DNA of 45,908 bases from an uncultured Allobosea sp. (lineage in GTDB: Bacteria > Pseudomonadota > Alphaproteobacteria > Rhizobiales > Beijerinckiaceae). A program made the position numbers and the translations under genes. Positions 8,812 through 17,510 of this stretch are shown piece after piece. Positions within the stretch are counted from its first letter, which is position 1. Each line of letters starts with the position of its first letter. Under the pieces are notes generated by a model. The model made no database searches and was not told where the DNA came from. It saw only the letters and a program-made list of their open reading frames with translations. The stretch covers positions 73,231 through 119,138 of the forward strand of contig NZ_CAMFKW010000010.1 in NCBI RefSeq assembly GCF_945957345.1, given 5' to 3'.

Positions 8812-9465
8812 TCACGCCCCCTCGACGGCCCGTGTAGCAGCCTGACCAGAAGCATCCCACGGTTGATATCCAGGCGGCAGGGCGCAGACATCAAGGCTCG
8901 CCGCAAGGCTGCGGGCGTAGAGGGCGATATCCCGCTCCAGCGAGAATTGGCTTCCGCCCAGCATGACCAGCGTGAGAGCGAAGCCGCCGGCCACGGGAGC
9001 GAGGGGCAGATGCGGGAGTCCCTCCCTGATGCTCAACCATATGAAGAAACCGACCGCGAGCGCCCCCACCGTGAAGCCGATCAGGACCTCGGGAATGCTG
9101 TGTGCACCCAGCCTGACCCGGCTGATGCCGATAGCGACCAGGAGGAGTGCGGCCGCAATCCCTGCCGCGAACTGGACGACCCGGCCTCGGCCGACCGAGA
9201 GGAGGATCGCCAGCCCGGCGTAAAAGACCGTGCTGAAACTGACATGCCCACTCGGACTGACGACCTCGGCGTTCGCAAGGCCGGGACCGCATGCGTTGAA
9301 GATCAGCTTCAGCAGGATCGTCGCGACCGCAGCGCCGGCAAAGCTGGCTGCCAGCGCCAGGGCGAGCCGCCACTCGCGCAACACCGCAAGATAGAGCAGC
9401 AGAAGGATCGAGGCCGGGAGCAGAAGGGCCGCATCGGCGAGAGCGGAGACCGCGGGGCTGATCAT
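8812..9465 (-). CDS. PAP2-superfamily membrane phosphatase-like protein
   Basis: A 217-residue integral membrane protein with about six hydrophobic segments. The PAP2 motifs are recognisable but altered. Motif C1 reads K53-x6-G60-P61 where Arg-Pro is usual. C2 is intact as PSGH (71-74). C3 is S115-R116-x5-H122-x3-E126 with Glu in place of Asp. The catalytic histidines are retained, so activity is possible, but loss of the C1 Arg may weaken phosphate binding. Its substrate would be a lipid phosphate or undecaprenyl pyrophosphate. It stands alone between a convergent DeoR gene and a divergent DUF1127 gene. Confidence 0.8.
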   Translation of the reverse strand: MISPAVSALADAALLLPASILLLLYLAVLREWRLALALAASFAGAAVATILLKLIFNACGPGLANAEVVSPSGHVSFSTVFYAGLAILLSVGRGRVVQFAAGIAAALLLVAIGISRVRLGAHSIPEVLIGFTVGALAVGFFIWLSIREGLPHLPLAPVAGGFALTLVMLGGSQFSLERDIALYARSLAASLDVCALPPGYQPWDASGQAATRAVEGA

Positions 9466-9525
9466 GTCTCGAAATGCTGCGCCACGAGGCGTCCCCTTCC
9501 CTAGCCTGCTCGCCGTGCAAAATAT

Positions 9526-9543
9526 CGGTTTCAGGCGAAACCG
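9526..9543. promoter_or_regulatory. Inverted repeat CGGTTTC-AGGC-GAAACCG
   Basis: Perfect 7-base inverted repeat with a 4-base spacer in the 264-base region between the divergent PAP2 and DUF1127 genes, 61 bases upstream of the PAP2 start. It could be an operator or a small hairpin; no U-run follows on either strand. Confidence 0.35.
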
Positions 9544-9597
9544 CCATTGCGATCAACGCATGGCAAATCCAAAAACTCGTCAAAACACGATCTAATC

Positions 9598-9612
9598 ATG
9601 CATTAAATGCAT
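9598..9612. promoter_or_regulatory. Palindrome ATGCATT-A-AATGCAT
   Basis: Perfect 15-base palindrome in an AT-rich patch 118 bases upstream of the DUF1127 start. Its symmetry and location suggest a repressor or activator site for the microprotein gene, but the cognate regulator is unknown. Confidence 0.4.
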
Positions 9613-9729
9613 AACAGAGCTGAGCTTAAGCTCCTACCTGAGGCAGGCCGATCATTTTATATGCAGCGCACAACGAAATTGTCGCTGTGGGCACCGCCCC
9701 GGTCCGGAATATCCGCTAGGAAGATCACC

Positions 9730-9885
9730 ATGTTCGTCACCATGATCGCCGCCAAGATCCGCGCTTTCCTCCGCTATCGCGAGACCGTTCGCGAGCTCTC
9801 CCGCCTGTCCAACCGTGAGCTCGACGATCTCGGCCTGTCGCGCTCGGAGATCGACTTCGTCGCTCGCTCGCACGCCGCGGCCTGA
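9730..9885 (+). CDS. DUF1127 microprotein
   Basis: A 51-residue protein ending in the DUF1127 core RELSRLSNRELDDLGLSRSEIDFVAR. The ATG at 9730 has AGGAAG at good spacing; an upstream in-frame ATG at 9607 would add 41 residues unlike the family. DUF1127 proteins in Agrobacterium and Rhodobacter are small arginine-rich proteins linked to phosphate and carbon physiology, RNA turnover and stress; some bind RNA. The gene is monocistronic, with a strong terminator about 105 bases downstream. Confidence 0.88.
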   Translation: MFVTMIAAKIRAFLRYRETVRELSRLSNRELDDLGLSRSEIDFVARSHAAA

Positions 9886-9989
9886 AGCATCTGAATGAGA
9901 ACCGCTGCGCCACCGGGCGGAGCGCGTTCCAGGTAGTTTCTCCTGAGGCTCGAGTTTCCCCCCTCCCCTTGAGCTTCGGTTGAAGAGCG

Positions 9990-10022
9990 AATGCCCGCCG
10001 CCCGGCGGGCATTTTGCGTTTC
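9990..10022 (+). terminator. Rho-independent terminator after the DUF1127 gene
   Basis: Perfect 10-base stem AATGCCCGCC (9990-9999) / GGCGGGCATT (10004-10013) with loop GCCC, followed by TTGCGTTT. The AT-GC stem also allows function for the leftward glxA-type gene, which ends at 10124, giving a bidirectional terminator. Confidence 0.8.
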
Positions 10023-10123
10023 AGGGCTGAAGTCGAAGAAGCGACATGCGTTGTCGATGATCGTCGCGCTTAGCTGATCACATCGTCGACCTCTCCAGGC
10101 CGAAGGTCGTCGGCCGGTTCCGA

Positions 10124-11125
10124 TCACGCCCGCATCTGCCCGCTTGTGCTGTCGCGTTCCCCACGCGGCGGATATCCGAAGCGCAGGCTGTAGGCCCTCG
10201 AAAAATGGCTCGGACTGGCAAAGCCGCAGGCCAGGGCGATCTCCAGCACCGAGAGGCTGGTTTGACGCAACAGGTCGCGAGCGCGGTCGAGTCGCAAGGC
10301 GAGATAATGCTCACCGAGCGAGCGGCCGAGATGCTGGCGGAAGAGGCGTTCGAGCTGGCGCAGCGAGACCTGGGCGAGGCGGGCAAGCTCCGCGCGGGGC
10401 ACGGGGCTTTCGAGGGTCTGTTCCATGCGCGCGATGACGCGCAGCAGCGGCGCATGCGCGATGCCCAGCCGCTCGCGCAACGGCATGCGCTGCGGCCCCG
10501 CCCCTTCCCGGACTTGGGTCTGCAGGAACCATTCGCTGACCGTGAGCGCCAGTTCGCTGCCATGCTCGCGGGCGATAACCGCATGCATCATGTCGAGCGG
10601 AGCCGTGCCGCCGCCGCAGGTCAGGCGGTCGCGGTCGATCTCGTAGAGCGAGCGGCGCAGGTCGAGAGCCGGATGCTCCTCCAGCAGGGCCGACGCATGT
10701 TCCCAATGGATAGTGAAGCGATACCCTGAGAGCAGATTGGCCCTCGCCAACAGATAAGGCCCTCCCGAGACGCCGCCGATCCGAACCCCGCGTCGCGCGA
10801 GCTGGCGCAGCCAGGCAAAGCTCGGCTGGTGCCGAAAAAGCGCCGGGTTCCCGCCAGCACAGACGAAGAGATAGTCGAGCCGCAATGTCGCTCCGACCCC
10901 GGCATCCGCCGCGATGGCGACGCCGTTCGAGGCCGATGCGGGCGCGCCGTCGATCGAGATATGGCTCCAGCGGTAGAGCTCACGCCCTGACAGGACGTTG
11001 GCCGCCCGCAGCGGTTCGATCGAGGAGGCATAGGGCAGCAGCGCGAAATCGGGGATCAGCAGGAAGCCGACATGGGTCGGCCTACCGCTGTCGCTTTGGG
11101 ACAAATCTATGTCGCTTTCAGACAT
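10124..11125 (-). CDS. GlxA/AraC-family regulator, SouR/GbdR-like
   Basis: A 333-residue regulator with an N-terminal DJ-1/glutamine-amidotransferase-like domain (about residues 18-185) and a C-terminal AraC domain with two helix-turn-helices, ELARLAQVSLRQLERLFRQH and LEIALACGFASPSHFSRAY. The nucleophile-elbow cysteine of catalytic DJ-1 proteins is replaced (GVSGGPYLLA), so this domain is a ligand sensor. In Pseudomonas, GbdR and SouR of this type activate dimethylglycine and sarcosine catabolism. Here the gene is divergent from soxBDAG with 55 bases between starts, so it most likely senses sarcosine or a related compound and activates that operon. Confidence 0.9.
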   Translation of the reverse strand: MSESDIDLSQSDSGRPTHVGFLLIPDFALLPYASSIEPLRAANVLSGRELYRWSHISIDGAPASASNGVAIAADAGVGATLRLDYLFVCAGGNPALFRHQPSFAWLRQLARRGVRIGGVSGGPYLLARANLLSGYRFTIHWEHASALLEEHPALDLRRSLYEIDRDRLTCGGGTAPLDMMHAVIAREHGSELALTVSEWFLQTQVREGAGPQRMPLRERLGIAHAPLLRVIARMEQTLESPVPRAELARLAQVSLRQLERLFRQHLGRSLGEHYLALRLDRARDLLRQTSLSVLEIALACGFASPSHFSRAYSLRFGYPPRGERDSTSGQMRA

Positions 11126-11143
11126 GTCGCCGAGCCTATGTCG
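11107..11143. promoter_or_regulatory. Triple ATGTCG direct repeat, candidate activator site
   Basis: CTATGTCG (11107-11114), ACATGTCG (11122-11129) and CTATGTCG (11136-11143) recur at 14-15 base intervals across the start of the regulator gene, 38-74 bases upstream of soxB. AraC-family proteins bind direct repeats near the -35 of their target. The first copy is inside the regulator coding region, so part of the pattern may be codon-driven. Confidence 0.35.
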
Positions 11144-11180
11144 GTCAAACTCTGGATGACAAGCCCGATCGGATTCCTCG

Positions 11181-12431
11181 ATGCGCTATTCCGCCTTCTC
11201 GCTGCTCGCCCAGGCTTTCAGGGGCCATAAGGGCTGGACACCGGCCTGGCGCGAGCCCGAACCCAAGGCCGACTACGATGTCGTGATCATCGGCGGTGGC
11301 GGGCATGGGCTGGCGACCGCGCATTACCTCGCCAGCCGGCACGACATCACCAATGTCGCGGTGCTGGAGAAGGGCTATCTCGGCTCCGGCAATGTCGGCC
11401 GCAACACCACGATCATCCGCTCGAACTACCTCCTGCCCGGCAACACTCCCTTCTACGAATTGTCGATGAAGCTCTGGGAGGGACTCGAGCAGGACCTGAA
11501 CTACAACGCCATGGTCAGCCAGCGCGGCGTGATCAACCTCTATCACTCCGACGGGCAGCGCGACGCCTTCGCCCGGCGCGGCAACGCGATGCGGCTCGCC
11601 GGCGTCGATTCCGAACTGCTCGGCCGCGAGCAGGTCCGGGCGATGCTGCCCTTTCTCGACTACGACAATGCCCGTTTCCCGATCCAGGGCGGGCTGTTGC
11701 AGCGCCGCGGCGGCACGGCCCGGCATGATGCGGTCGCCTGGGGCTATGCCCGCGCCGCCGACAGCCGCGGCGTCGACCTCATCCAGAATTGCGAGGTCAC
11801 CGGCATCACCATCGTCAATGGGCGGGCCGTGGGCGTGGAGACCTCGCGCGGGCCGATCCGGGCGAAGAAGATCGCCATGGCGGTGGCCGGCAACTCCTCG
11901 CGGGTCGCGGCGATGGCGGGCCTGCGCCTGCCGATCGAAAGCCATGTGCTCCAGGCCTTCGTCTCCGAGGGTCTCAAGCCACTGATCGACACGGTCGTCA
12001 CCTTCGGCGCCGGGCATTTCTACATCAGCCAGTCCGACAAGGGCGGGCTCGTCTTCGGCGGCGATATCGACGGCTACAATTCCTATGCCCAGCGCGGCAA
12101 CCTGCCTGTCATCGAGGACGTGATGGAGGCCGGAATGGGGCTCTGGCCCGGGCTCGGCCGGGTGCGCATGCTGCGCCACTGGGGCGGCATCATGGACATG
12201 TCTATGGACGGCTCGCCGATCATCGATTTCACCCCGGTCGAGGGGCTCTATCTCAATTCCGGCTGGTGCTATGGCGGCTTCAAGGCGACGCCGGCTTCCG
12301 GCTTCTGCTTCGCGCATCTGATCGCGACGGGAGCGCCACACCCGGTTGCGAGCGCCTATCGGCTCGATCGCTTCGCCACCGGGCACCTGATCGACGAAAA
12401 GGGCGCCGGCGCCCAGCCGAACCTGCATTGA
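11181..12431 (+). CDS. soxB: Heterotetrameric sarcosine oxidase, beta subunit
   Basis: A 416-residue flavoprotein subunit that oxidises the methyl group of sarcosine, yielding glycine, H2O2 and a formaldehyde-level carbon passed to tetrahydrofolate. The dinucleotide-binding motif VVIIGGGGHGLATAHYLA is at about 33-50. His182 in ARHDAVAWGYARAAD aligns with the histidine that covalently holds FMN in characterised SoxB. The C-terminal LNSGWCYGGFKATPASG is characteristic. It is first in soxBDAG. A 91-base palindromic repeat separates it from soxD. Confidence 0.97.
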   Translation: MRYSAFSLLAQAFRGHKGWTPAWREPEPKADYDVVIIGGGGHGLATAHYLASRHDITNVAVLEKGYLGSGNVGRNTTIIRSNYLLPGNTPFYELSMKLWEGLEQDLNYNAMVSQRGVINLYHSDGQRDAFARRGNAMRLAGVDSELLGREQVRAMLPFLDYDNARFPIQGGLLQRRGGTARHDAVAWGYARAADSRGVDLIQNCEVTGITIVNGRAVGVETSRGPIRAKKIAMAVAGNSSRVAAMAGLRLPIESHVLQAFVSEGLKPLIDTVVTFGAGHFYISQSDKGGLVFGGDIDGYNSYAQRGNLPVIEDVMEAGMGLWPGLGRVRMLRHWGGIMDMSMDGSPIIDFTPVEGLYLNSGWCYGGFKATPASGFCFAHLIATGAPHPVASAYRLDRFATGHLIDEKGAGAQPNLH

Positions 12432-12457
12432 GATGACGAGCCGTGCTCAACAGTCGC

Positions 12458-12548
12458 GTCACGGTCGGGCCTGTCCCGACCATCTGCGTATTCGCCCATC
12501 GAGCGTAGCGTTCAAAACGTGGATGCTCGCCACAAGGGCGAGCATGAC
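12458..12548. repeat. REP-like palindromic repeat, copy 1
   Basis: A 91-base element in the soxB-soxD gap with two hairpins: GGTCGGG-CCTG-TCCCGACC at its left end and ATGCTCGCC-ACAAG-GGCGAGCAT at its right end. It shares both ends almost base for base with 18516-18606. It probably modulates mRNA stability within soxBDAG. Confidence 0.8.
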
Positions 12549-12590
12549 GGCGGCGGTGCGCCGCACCCCGACAACCGTGGAAGCCTGACC

Positions 12591-12866
12591 ATGCGCATCA
12601 CCTGTCCCCATTGCGGCGCGCGCGACGCCCAGGAATTCACCTATCTGGGAGCGGCCGATCCGCAGCGGCCCGACGGCATGGCGGCGACCGAAGCCGCGAT
12701 GGTCGATTACGTCTATCTGCGCGACAATCCGGCCGGCCCGCACCGCGAGCTCTGGTATCATGGCGCCGGCTGCCATGCCTGGCTGGTCGTGACCCGCGAC
12801 ACGCGCACCCATGCGATCGCATCGGTCGAACCTGCCAAGGCGCGTAAGGCGGGAGCGGCGGCATGA
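12591..12866 (+). CDS. soxD: Heterotetrameric sarcosine oxidase, delta subunit
   Basis: A 91-residue subunit of the SoxBDAG complex. The zinc site is visible: Cys5 and Cys8 in ITCPHCGARD, and the later His and Cys in WYHGAGCHAW. It holds no redox centre and is structural. The ATG at 12591 is used because it begins exactly with the zinc hairpin; translation from an earlier start at 12519 would run through the repeat. Its stop overlaps the soxA start by four bases (ATGA). Confidence 0.96.
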   Translation: MRITCPHCGARDAQEFTYLGAADPQRPDGMAATEAAMVDYVYLRDNPAGPHRELWYHGAGCHAWLVVTRDTRTHAIASVEPAKARKAGAAA

Positions 12867-15847
12867 GCGGCCAGCCTTTCCGCCTCACGTCCGGCGGCCT
12901 GATCGATCGCGGCCGGACGCTGGATTTCAGCTTCGACGGCAAGTCCTATCAGGGGCACGCAGGCGACACGCTGGCCTCGGCACTGTTGGCCAATGGCGTG
13001 CGCCTTGTCGGCCGTTCGTTCAAGTATCACCGTCCGCGCGGCGTCCTTTCGGCCGGCCCGGAGGAGCCGAATGCGCTGGTCGAACTGCGCACCGGCGCCC
13101 GCCGCGAACCGAACACCCGCGCGACCGTCGTCGAGCTGTTCGACGGGCTTGAGGCCGCCAGCCAGAACCGCTGGCCCTCGCTCGCATTCGATCTGCTCTC
13201 GCTGAACGGGCTGGTTTCTCCGGCTCTCGTCGCGGGCTTCTACTACAAGACATTCATGTGGCCGGCGGCCTTCTGGGAGAAGCTCTACGAGCCCCTGATC
13301 CGCCGCGCCGCGGGCCTCGGCCGTGCGGCCGGAGCCGAAGACCCCGACCATTACGAAAAGGCCTTCGCCTTCTGCGACGTGCTGGTGATCGGCGGCGGCC
13401 CAGCCGGTCTCGCCGCAGCGCTGGCCGCCGGCCGTAGCGGCGCCCGCGTCATCCTCTGCGACGAGGATTTTCGACTTGGCGGCCGCCTTCTGGCCGAGAA
13501 GCGCGAGATCGACGGCAAGCCAGCCTCCGAATGGCTGGCCGCGACGCTGGCCGAGCTCGCAAGCCTCCCGGACGTGCGGATCATGCCCCGCACCACAATC
13601 TTCGGGCTCTACGACCACGGCATCTATGGCGCCGTCGAGCGAGTGAGCGACCATCTGCCGGAGCCAGCACCGCACCAGCCGCGCCAGCGTGGCTGGCGTA
13701 TCTATGCCAAGCGCGCGATCCTCGCCGCGGGTGCCCTGGAACGGCCGATCGTCTTCTCCGGCAACGACGCGCCGGGCGTCATGCTGGCCGGCGCGGCGCG
13801 CACCTATGTCAACCGCTACGGTGCCCTGCCGGGTCGCGAGACCGTGCTGTTCACGGCGGGCGATGACGGCTGGGCAACGGCCCGCGACATCGCCTCCGCT
13901 GGTGGTCAGGTCGCGGCCATCGTCGATTCCCGCCCCGAGGCCGACGCAGGGCGCAAGGCACTCGCCGATAAGCTTGGCGCGCGGCTGTTCGCGGGTGGCG
14001 CTGTCGAAGGAACGTCCGGCGGTCGCCAGCTCGATGGCGTCACCATCCGCGAAGCCTCTGGCGCGACGGCCAGCGTAGCCTGCGATCTGCTGGCGGTCTC
14101 CAACGGCTGGAACCCGACCCTGCACCTGACCTCGCACCAGAACGACAAGCCGGTCTGGGATGACGGCCTGCACTGCTTCGTGCCCGGCAGCTTGCCGGCG
14201 GGCCTCTCGGTCGCTGGCAGCGCGGCGGGACGTTTCACCCTTGCGCAAGCGCTGGAGGATGGCGCGCGGCTCGGCCGCGAGGCTGCCGCCGATGCCGGGC
14301 TGACGCCCGCAGGCGCCGGTCCCGTGCCGGCGACCGATCCCGAGACGAATGGGCTGCAGCCGGTCTGGCGGGTGAAGGGCGCGAAGGGCAAGGCCTTCGT
14401 CGATTACCAGAACGACGTCACCGACAAGGATGTCGAGCTGGCCGCGCGCGAAGGCTTCCGGCCGGTCGAGCATCTCAAGCGCTACACCACGCTCGGCATG
14501 GCGACCGACCAGGGCAAGACCTCGAACCTCGCCGGCCTCGCCGTCGTGGCCGAGCAGACCGGCAGGACGATCCCGCAGACGGGGACCACGACCTTCCGGC
14601 CGCCTTATACGCCCGTCGCGATCGGCGCGCTCGCCGGTCATCACCGCGGCAAGGATTTCCGCCTGACGCGGCTCGCGCCGACCCATGACTGGTCGAGGGA
14701 GCAGGGAGCCGTCTTCGTCGAGTCCGGCCAATGGCTGCGGGCGCAGTACTACCCGAAGCCCGGTGAGAACGACTGGCTGACCACCGTCAACCGGGAGGTT
14801 CTCGCAGTCCGCAGCGGTGTCGGCATCTGCGATGTCTCGACGCTCGGCAAGATCGACATCCAGGGCACCGACGCCGCCGAATTCCTGGAGCGCGTCTACA
14901 TCAACGGCTGGAAGGCCCTGCCGGTCGGCAAGGCGCGTTACGGCCTGATGCTGCGCGAGGACGGTTTCGTCATGGATGACGGCACCACGTCGCGCCTCGG
15001 CGAGAGCCATTTCCTGATGACCACCACCACCGCCAATGCCGGCAAGGTGATGCAGCATCTGGAGTTCTGCCATCAGGTGCTCTGGCCGGAACTCGACGTG
15101 CGACTAGTCTCGGTCTCCGAGCAATGGGCGCAGGCCTCCATCGCCGGCCCGAAGGCGCGCGAGACGCTGCGCGGCGTCGTCGACTCCGCGCACGACATCT
15201 CGAACGAGGCGTTCCCCTATCTTGCGGTGCGCGAAATCACCGTCGGTGGCGGCATTCCGGCCCGGCTTTTTCGGATCTCCTTCTCGGGCGAGCTGGCCTA
15301 TGAGCTCGCCGTCCCCGCCGACTACGGCGACGCGATGATGCGCGCCTTGATGCGAGCCGGCGCGCCCTTCGGCATCACGCCCTACGGCACCGAGGCGCTC
15401 GGCGTGATGCGCGTCGAGAAGGGCCATGTCGCCGGCAACGAGCTCAGCGGCCAGACCACGGCGCGCGATCTCGGTCTCGGCAAGGTGATGTCCTCGAAGA
15501 AGGACTATATCGGCCGCTTGATGGCCGGCCGGCCAGCGCTCATCGAGAAGGATCGCCCATCCTTCGTCGGCTTCAAGCCGGTCGACCCCGCGCAGCGCCT
15601 GCGCGCCGGAGCGCATTTCATCGGCATCGGCAAGGCGACGGTGATGGAGAACGACGAGGGTTATATGACCTCGGTCGCCTATTCCCCGCATCTGAAACAT
15701 TGGATGGGGCTCGGCCTGATCAAGGGAGGCGCGGCCCGCATCGGCGAGCGCGTGCGCGCCTACGACCCCGTCCGCAACGGCGATATCGTCGTCGAAATCT
15801 GCTCGCCTGTCTTCGTCGACCCGGAAGGAGCCCGCCTCCATGGCTGA
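12863..15847 (+). CDS. soxA: Heterotetrameric sarcosine oxidase, alpha subunit
   Basis: A 994-residue subunit of full length. From the N-terminus there is a ferredoxin-like fold without an iron-sulfur cluster, containing GRSFKYHRPRGVLSAGPEEPN. A NAD-binding Rossmann domain follows with VLVIGGGPAGLAAALAAGRSG at about 173-193, and the C-terminal 380 residues are homologous to the glycine-cleavage T protein, binding tetrahydrofolate (for example FLERVYINGWKALPVGKARYGLML-like). This last domain turns the methyl carbon into 5,10-methylene-THF. It overlaps soxG by eight bases. Confidence 0.97.
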   Translation: MSGQPFRLTSGGLIDRGRTLDFSFDGKSYQGHAGDTLASALLANGVRLVGRSFKYHRPRGVLSAGPEEPNALVELRTGARREPNTRATVVELFDGLEAASQNRWPSLAFDLLSLNGLVSPALVAGFYYKTFMWPAAFWEKLYEPLIRRAAGLGRAAGAEDPDHYEKAFAFCDVLVIGGGPAGLAAALAAGRSGARVILCDEDFRLGGRLLAEKREIDGKPASEWLAATLAELASLPDVRIMPRTTIFGLYDHGIYGAVERVSDHLPEPAPHQPRQRGWRIYAKRAILAAGALERPIVFSGNDAPGVMLAGAARTYVNRYGALPGRETVLFTAGDDGWATARDIASAGGQVAAIVDSRPEADAGRKALADKLGARLFAGGAVEGTSGGRQLDGVTIREASGATASVACDLLAVSNGWNPTLHLTSHQNDKPVWDDGLHCFVPGSLPAGLSVAGSAAGRFTLAQALEDGARLGREAAADAGLTPAGAGPVPATDPETNGLQPVWRVKGAKGKAFVDYQNDVTDKDVELAAREGFRPVEHLKRYTTLGMATDQGKTSNLAGLAVVAEQTGRTIPQTGTTTFRPPYTPVAIGALAGHHRGKDFRLTRLAPTHDWSREQGAVFVESGQWLRAQYYPKPGENDWLTTVNREVLAVRSGVGICDVSTLGKIDIQGTDAAEFLERVYINGWKALPVGKARYGLMLREDGFVMDDGTTSRLGESHFLMTTTTANAGKVMQHLEFCHQVLWPELDVRLVSVSEQWAQASIAGPKARETLRGVVDSAHDISNEAFPYLAVREITVGGGIPARLFRISFSGELAYELAVPADYGDAMMRALMRAGAPFGITPYGTEALGVMRVEKGHVAGNELSGQTTARDLGLGKVMSSKKDYIGRLMAGRPALIEKDRPSFVGFKPVDPAQRLRAGAHFIGIGKATVMENDEGYMTSVAYSPHLKHWMGLGLIKGGAARIGERVRAYDPVRNGDIVVEICSPVFVDPEGARLHG

Positions 15848-16484
15848 AACAGCGACCCCGTCGCGCTGGCTGCCGCGGCGTCCCTGGGAAGGCGTGCTCG
15901 CCGACGGCCATTTCGGCAAGGCGGACGAAACCGGCGTCACGGTCCAGACGCGCGAAGCGCTTGGCATCGCCACCCTGATCACCGGCGAAGACAGCCATGC
16001 CGCGCTCGACGCCGCCATGTACGAGCATTTCCGCCTGTCGCTGCCTCGAACGCCAATGGCGGTTCGCAGCGGCAGCCGTCAGGCCGTCTGGAGCGGCCCC
16101 GGGCAATGGCTCCTGGTCGCCGACAGCCGCGAGGGCTTCCGCGGCGATCTGGCGAAGCTCGCCGGCCTTGCGGCCGTCTCCGACCAGAGCGACGGCCGGG
16201 CCGTGCTGAGCCTGTCGGGCCCACGCGTCCGCGACCTGCTCGCCAAGGGCGCGATGCTCGACCTGCACCCGGCTGCCTTCCCGGTTGGCACGGCCGCATC
16301 GACGAGCATCGCCTATCTCGGCGTCACGCTCTGGCGCAGCGCGGACAGCCCCGAGGGCCCCGTCTTCGAGATCATGGTCGCGCGCAGCATGGCCGGCAGC
16401 TTCTGGTCCTGGCTCTCGGCCTCGGCGGCCGAATTCGGCTATGCCGTGACAAGCAGGCGGGCTTCATCGGCGGATCGAGGTTGA
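15840..16484 (+). CDS. soxG: Heterotetrameric sarcosine oxidase, gamma subunit
   Basis: A 214-residue subunit of the complex, itself a diverged relative of the T-protein fold that packs on the alpha subunit. It overlaps the end of soxA and completes the set soxBDAG. Segments RQAVWSGPGQWLLVAD and DQSDGRAVLSLSGPRVRDLLAKG are typical. Gene order and overlap make the identification firm although the subunit is poorly conserved in sequence. Confidence 0.94.
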   Translation: MAETATPSRWLPRRPWEGVLADGHFGKADETGVTVQTREALGIATLITGEDSHAALDAAMYEHFRLSLPRTPMAVRSGSRQAVWSGPGQWLLVADSREGFRGDLAKLAGLAAVSDQSDGRAVLSLSGPRVRDLLAKGAMLDLHPAAFPVGTAASTSIAYLGVTLWRSADSPEGPVFEIMVARSMAGSFWSWLSASAAEFGYAVTSRRASSADRG

Positions 16485-16575
16485 CGGCGGCGCAGCGCGC
16501 GCGGCAGACCCTCACCTTCGATCGAACCTCTAGACCAGGGCCGCTCCATCGGGGCCGCCGGCTGGGAAGAACCTC

Positions 16576-17460
16576 ATGGCCAGCTTCATCCTCACCGTCA
16601 CCTGCCCGGCGCAGCGCGGCATCGTCGCGGCGATCGCAAGTTTTCTAGCCCGGAACGGCTGCAACATCACCGATAGCTCGCAATTCGACGACGCGCAGAC
16701 CGACCGCTTCTTCATGCGCGTGAGCTTTGCCTCGGAGGAAGGCGTCGCCCTCGCCGCCCTGCGGGAAGGCTTTGCCGCCGTTGCGGAACCTTTCGGCATG
16801 GAATGGGCCATCCATGATGCAGCCCGGCGCCTGAAGGTCGTCATCATGGTCTCGCGCTTCGGGCACTGCCTGAACGACCTGCTCTATCGCTGGCGCATCG
16901 GCGCACTGCCGATCGACATCGTCGCGGTCATCTCCAACCATCTCGACTACCAGAAGCTCGTGGTGAACCACGACATCCCGTTCCACTACATCCGCGTCAC
17001 CAAGGAGACCAAGGTCGCGGCCGAGGCCCAGCAGATGCGCATCGTCGAGGAGACCGGCGCCGACCTGATCGTGCTGGCGCGCTACATGCAGGTTCTGTCC
17101 GACGCGATGTGCCGGGCGATGTCGGGGCGGATCATCAACATCCACCACTCCTTCCTGCCCTCCTTCAAGGGCGCGAACCCCTACAAGCAGGCCTTCGAGC
17201 GCGGCGTGAAGCTGATCGGCGCGACCTCGCACTACGTCACCGCCGATCTCGACGAAGGTCCGATCATCGAGCAGGATACGATCCGCGTCACGCATGCGCA
17301 GAGCCCGGAGGATTACGTGAGCCTGGGAAGGGATGTCGAAAGCCAGGTGCTGGCGCGGGCGATCCATGCCCATATCCATCGCCGCGTCTTCCTCAACGAC
17401 CACAAGACGGTGGTCTTCCCGGCTTCGCCAGGCTCCTTCGCCTCCGAGCGGATGGGCTGA
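16576..17460 (+). CDS. purU: Formyltetrahydrofolate deformylase PurU
   Basis: A 294-residue enzyme hydrolysing 10-formyl-THF to formate and THF. An N-terminal ACT domain (about 1-85) precedes a formyltransferase-fold domain. The catalytic set is intact: Asn188 and His190 in IINIHHSFLPSFKG, and Asp226 in DLDEGPIIEQD. It follows soxG by 91 bases on the same strand. In sarcosine and betaine catabolism operons PurU regenerates free THF so that one-carbon units from the sox reaction do not block the folate pool. No folD or glyA lies beside it. Good ribosome site GGGAAG. Confidence 0.96.
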   Translation: MASFILTVTCPAQRGIVAAIASFLARNGCNITDSSQFDDAQTDRFFMRVSFASEEGVALAALREGFAAVAEPFGMEWAIHDAARRLKVVIMVSRFGHCLNDLLYRWRIGALPIDIVAVISNHLDYQKLVVNHDIPFHYIRVTKETKVAAEAQQMRIVEETGADLIVLARYMQVLSDAMCRAMSGRIINIHHSFLPSFKGANPYKQAFERGVKLIGATSHYVTADLDEGPIIEQDTIRVTHAQSPEDYVSLGRDVESQVLARAIHAHIHRRVFLNDHKTVVFPASPGSFASERMG

Positions 17461-17510
17461 GGGCAGCGCCGGGCGACTCTTGACGCGCAACGGAGAGTGG
17501 AACACCGGCG

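Noticed and set aside
12458..12548. CRISPR or insertion-sequence ends
   Set aside because: Only two dispersed copies, no spacer array and no transposase; the hairpin layout fits a REP-like element.
12758..15073. A 771-residue minus-strand frame
   Set aside because: It lies wholly opposite soxA, whose domains are unmistakable; an antisense shadow.
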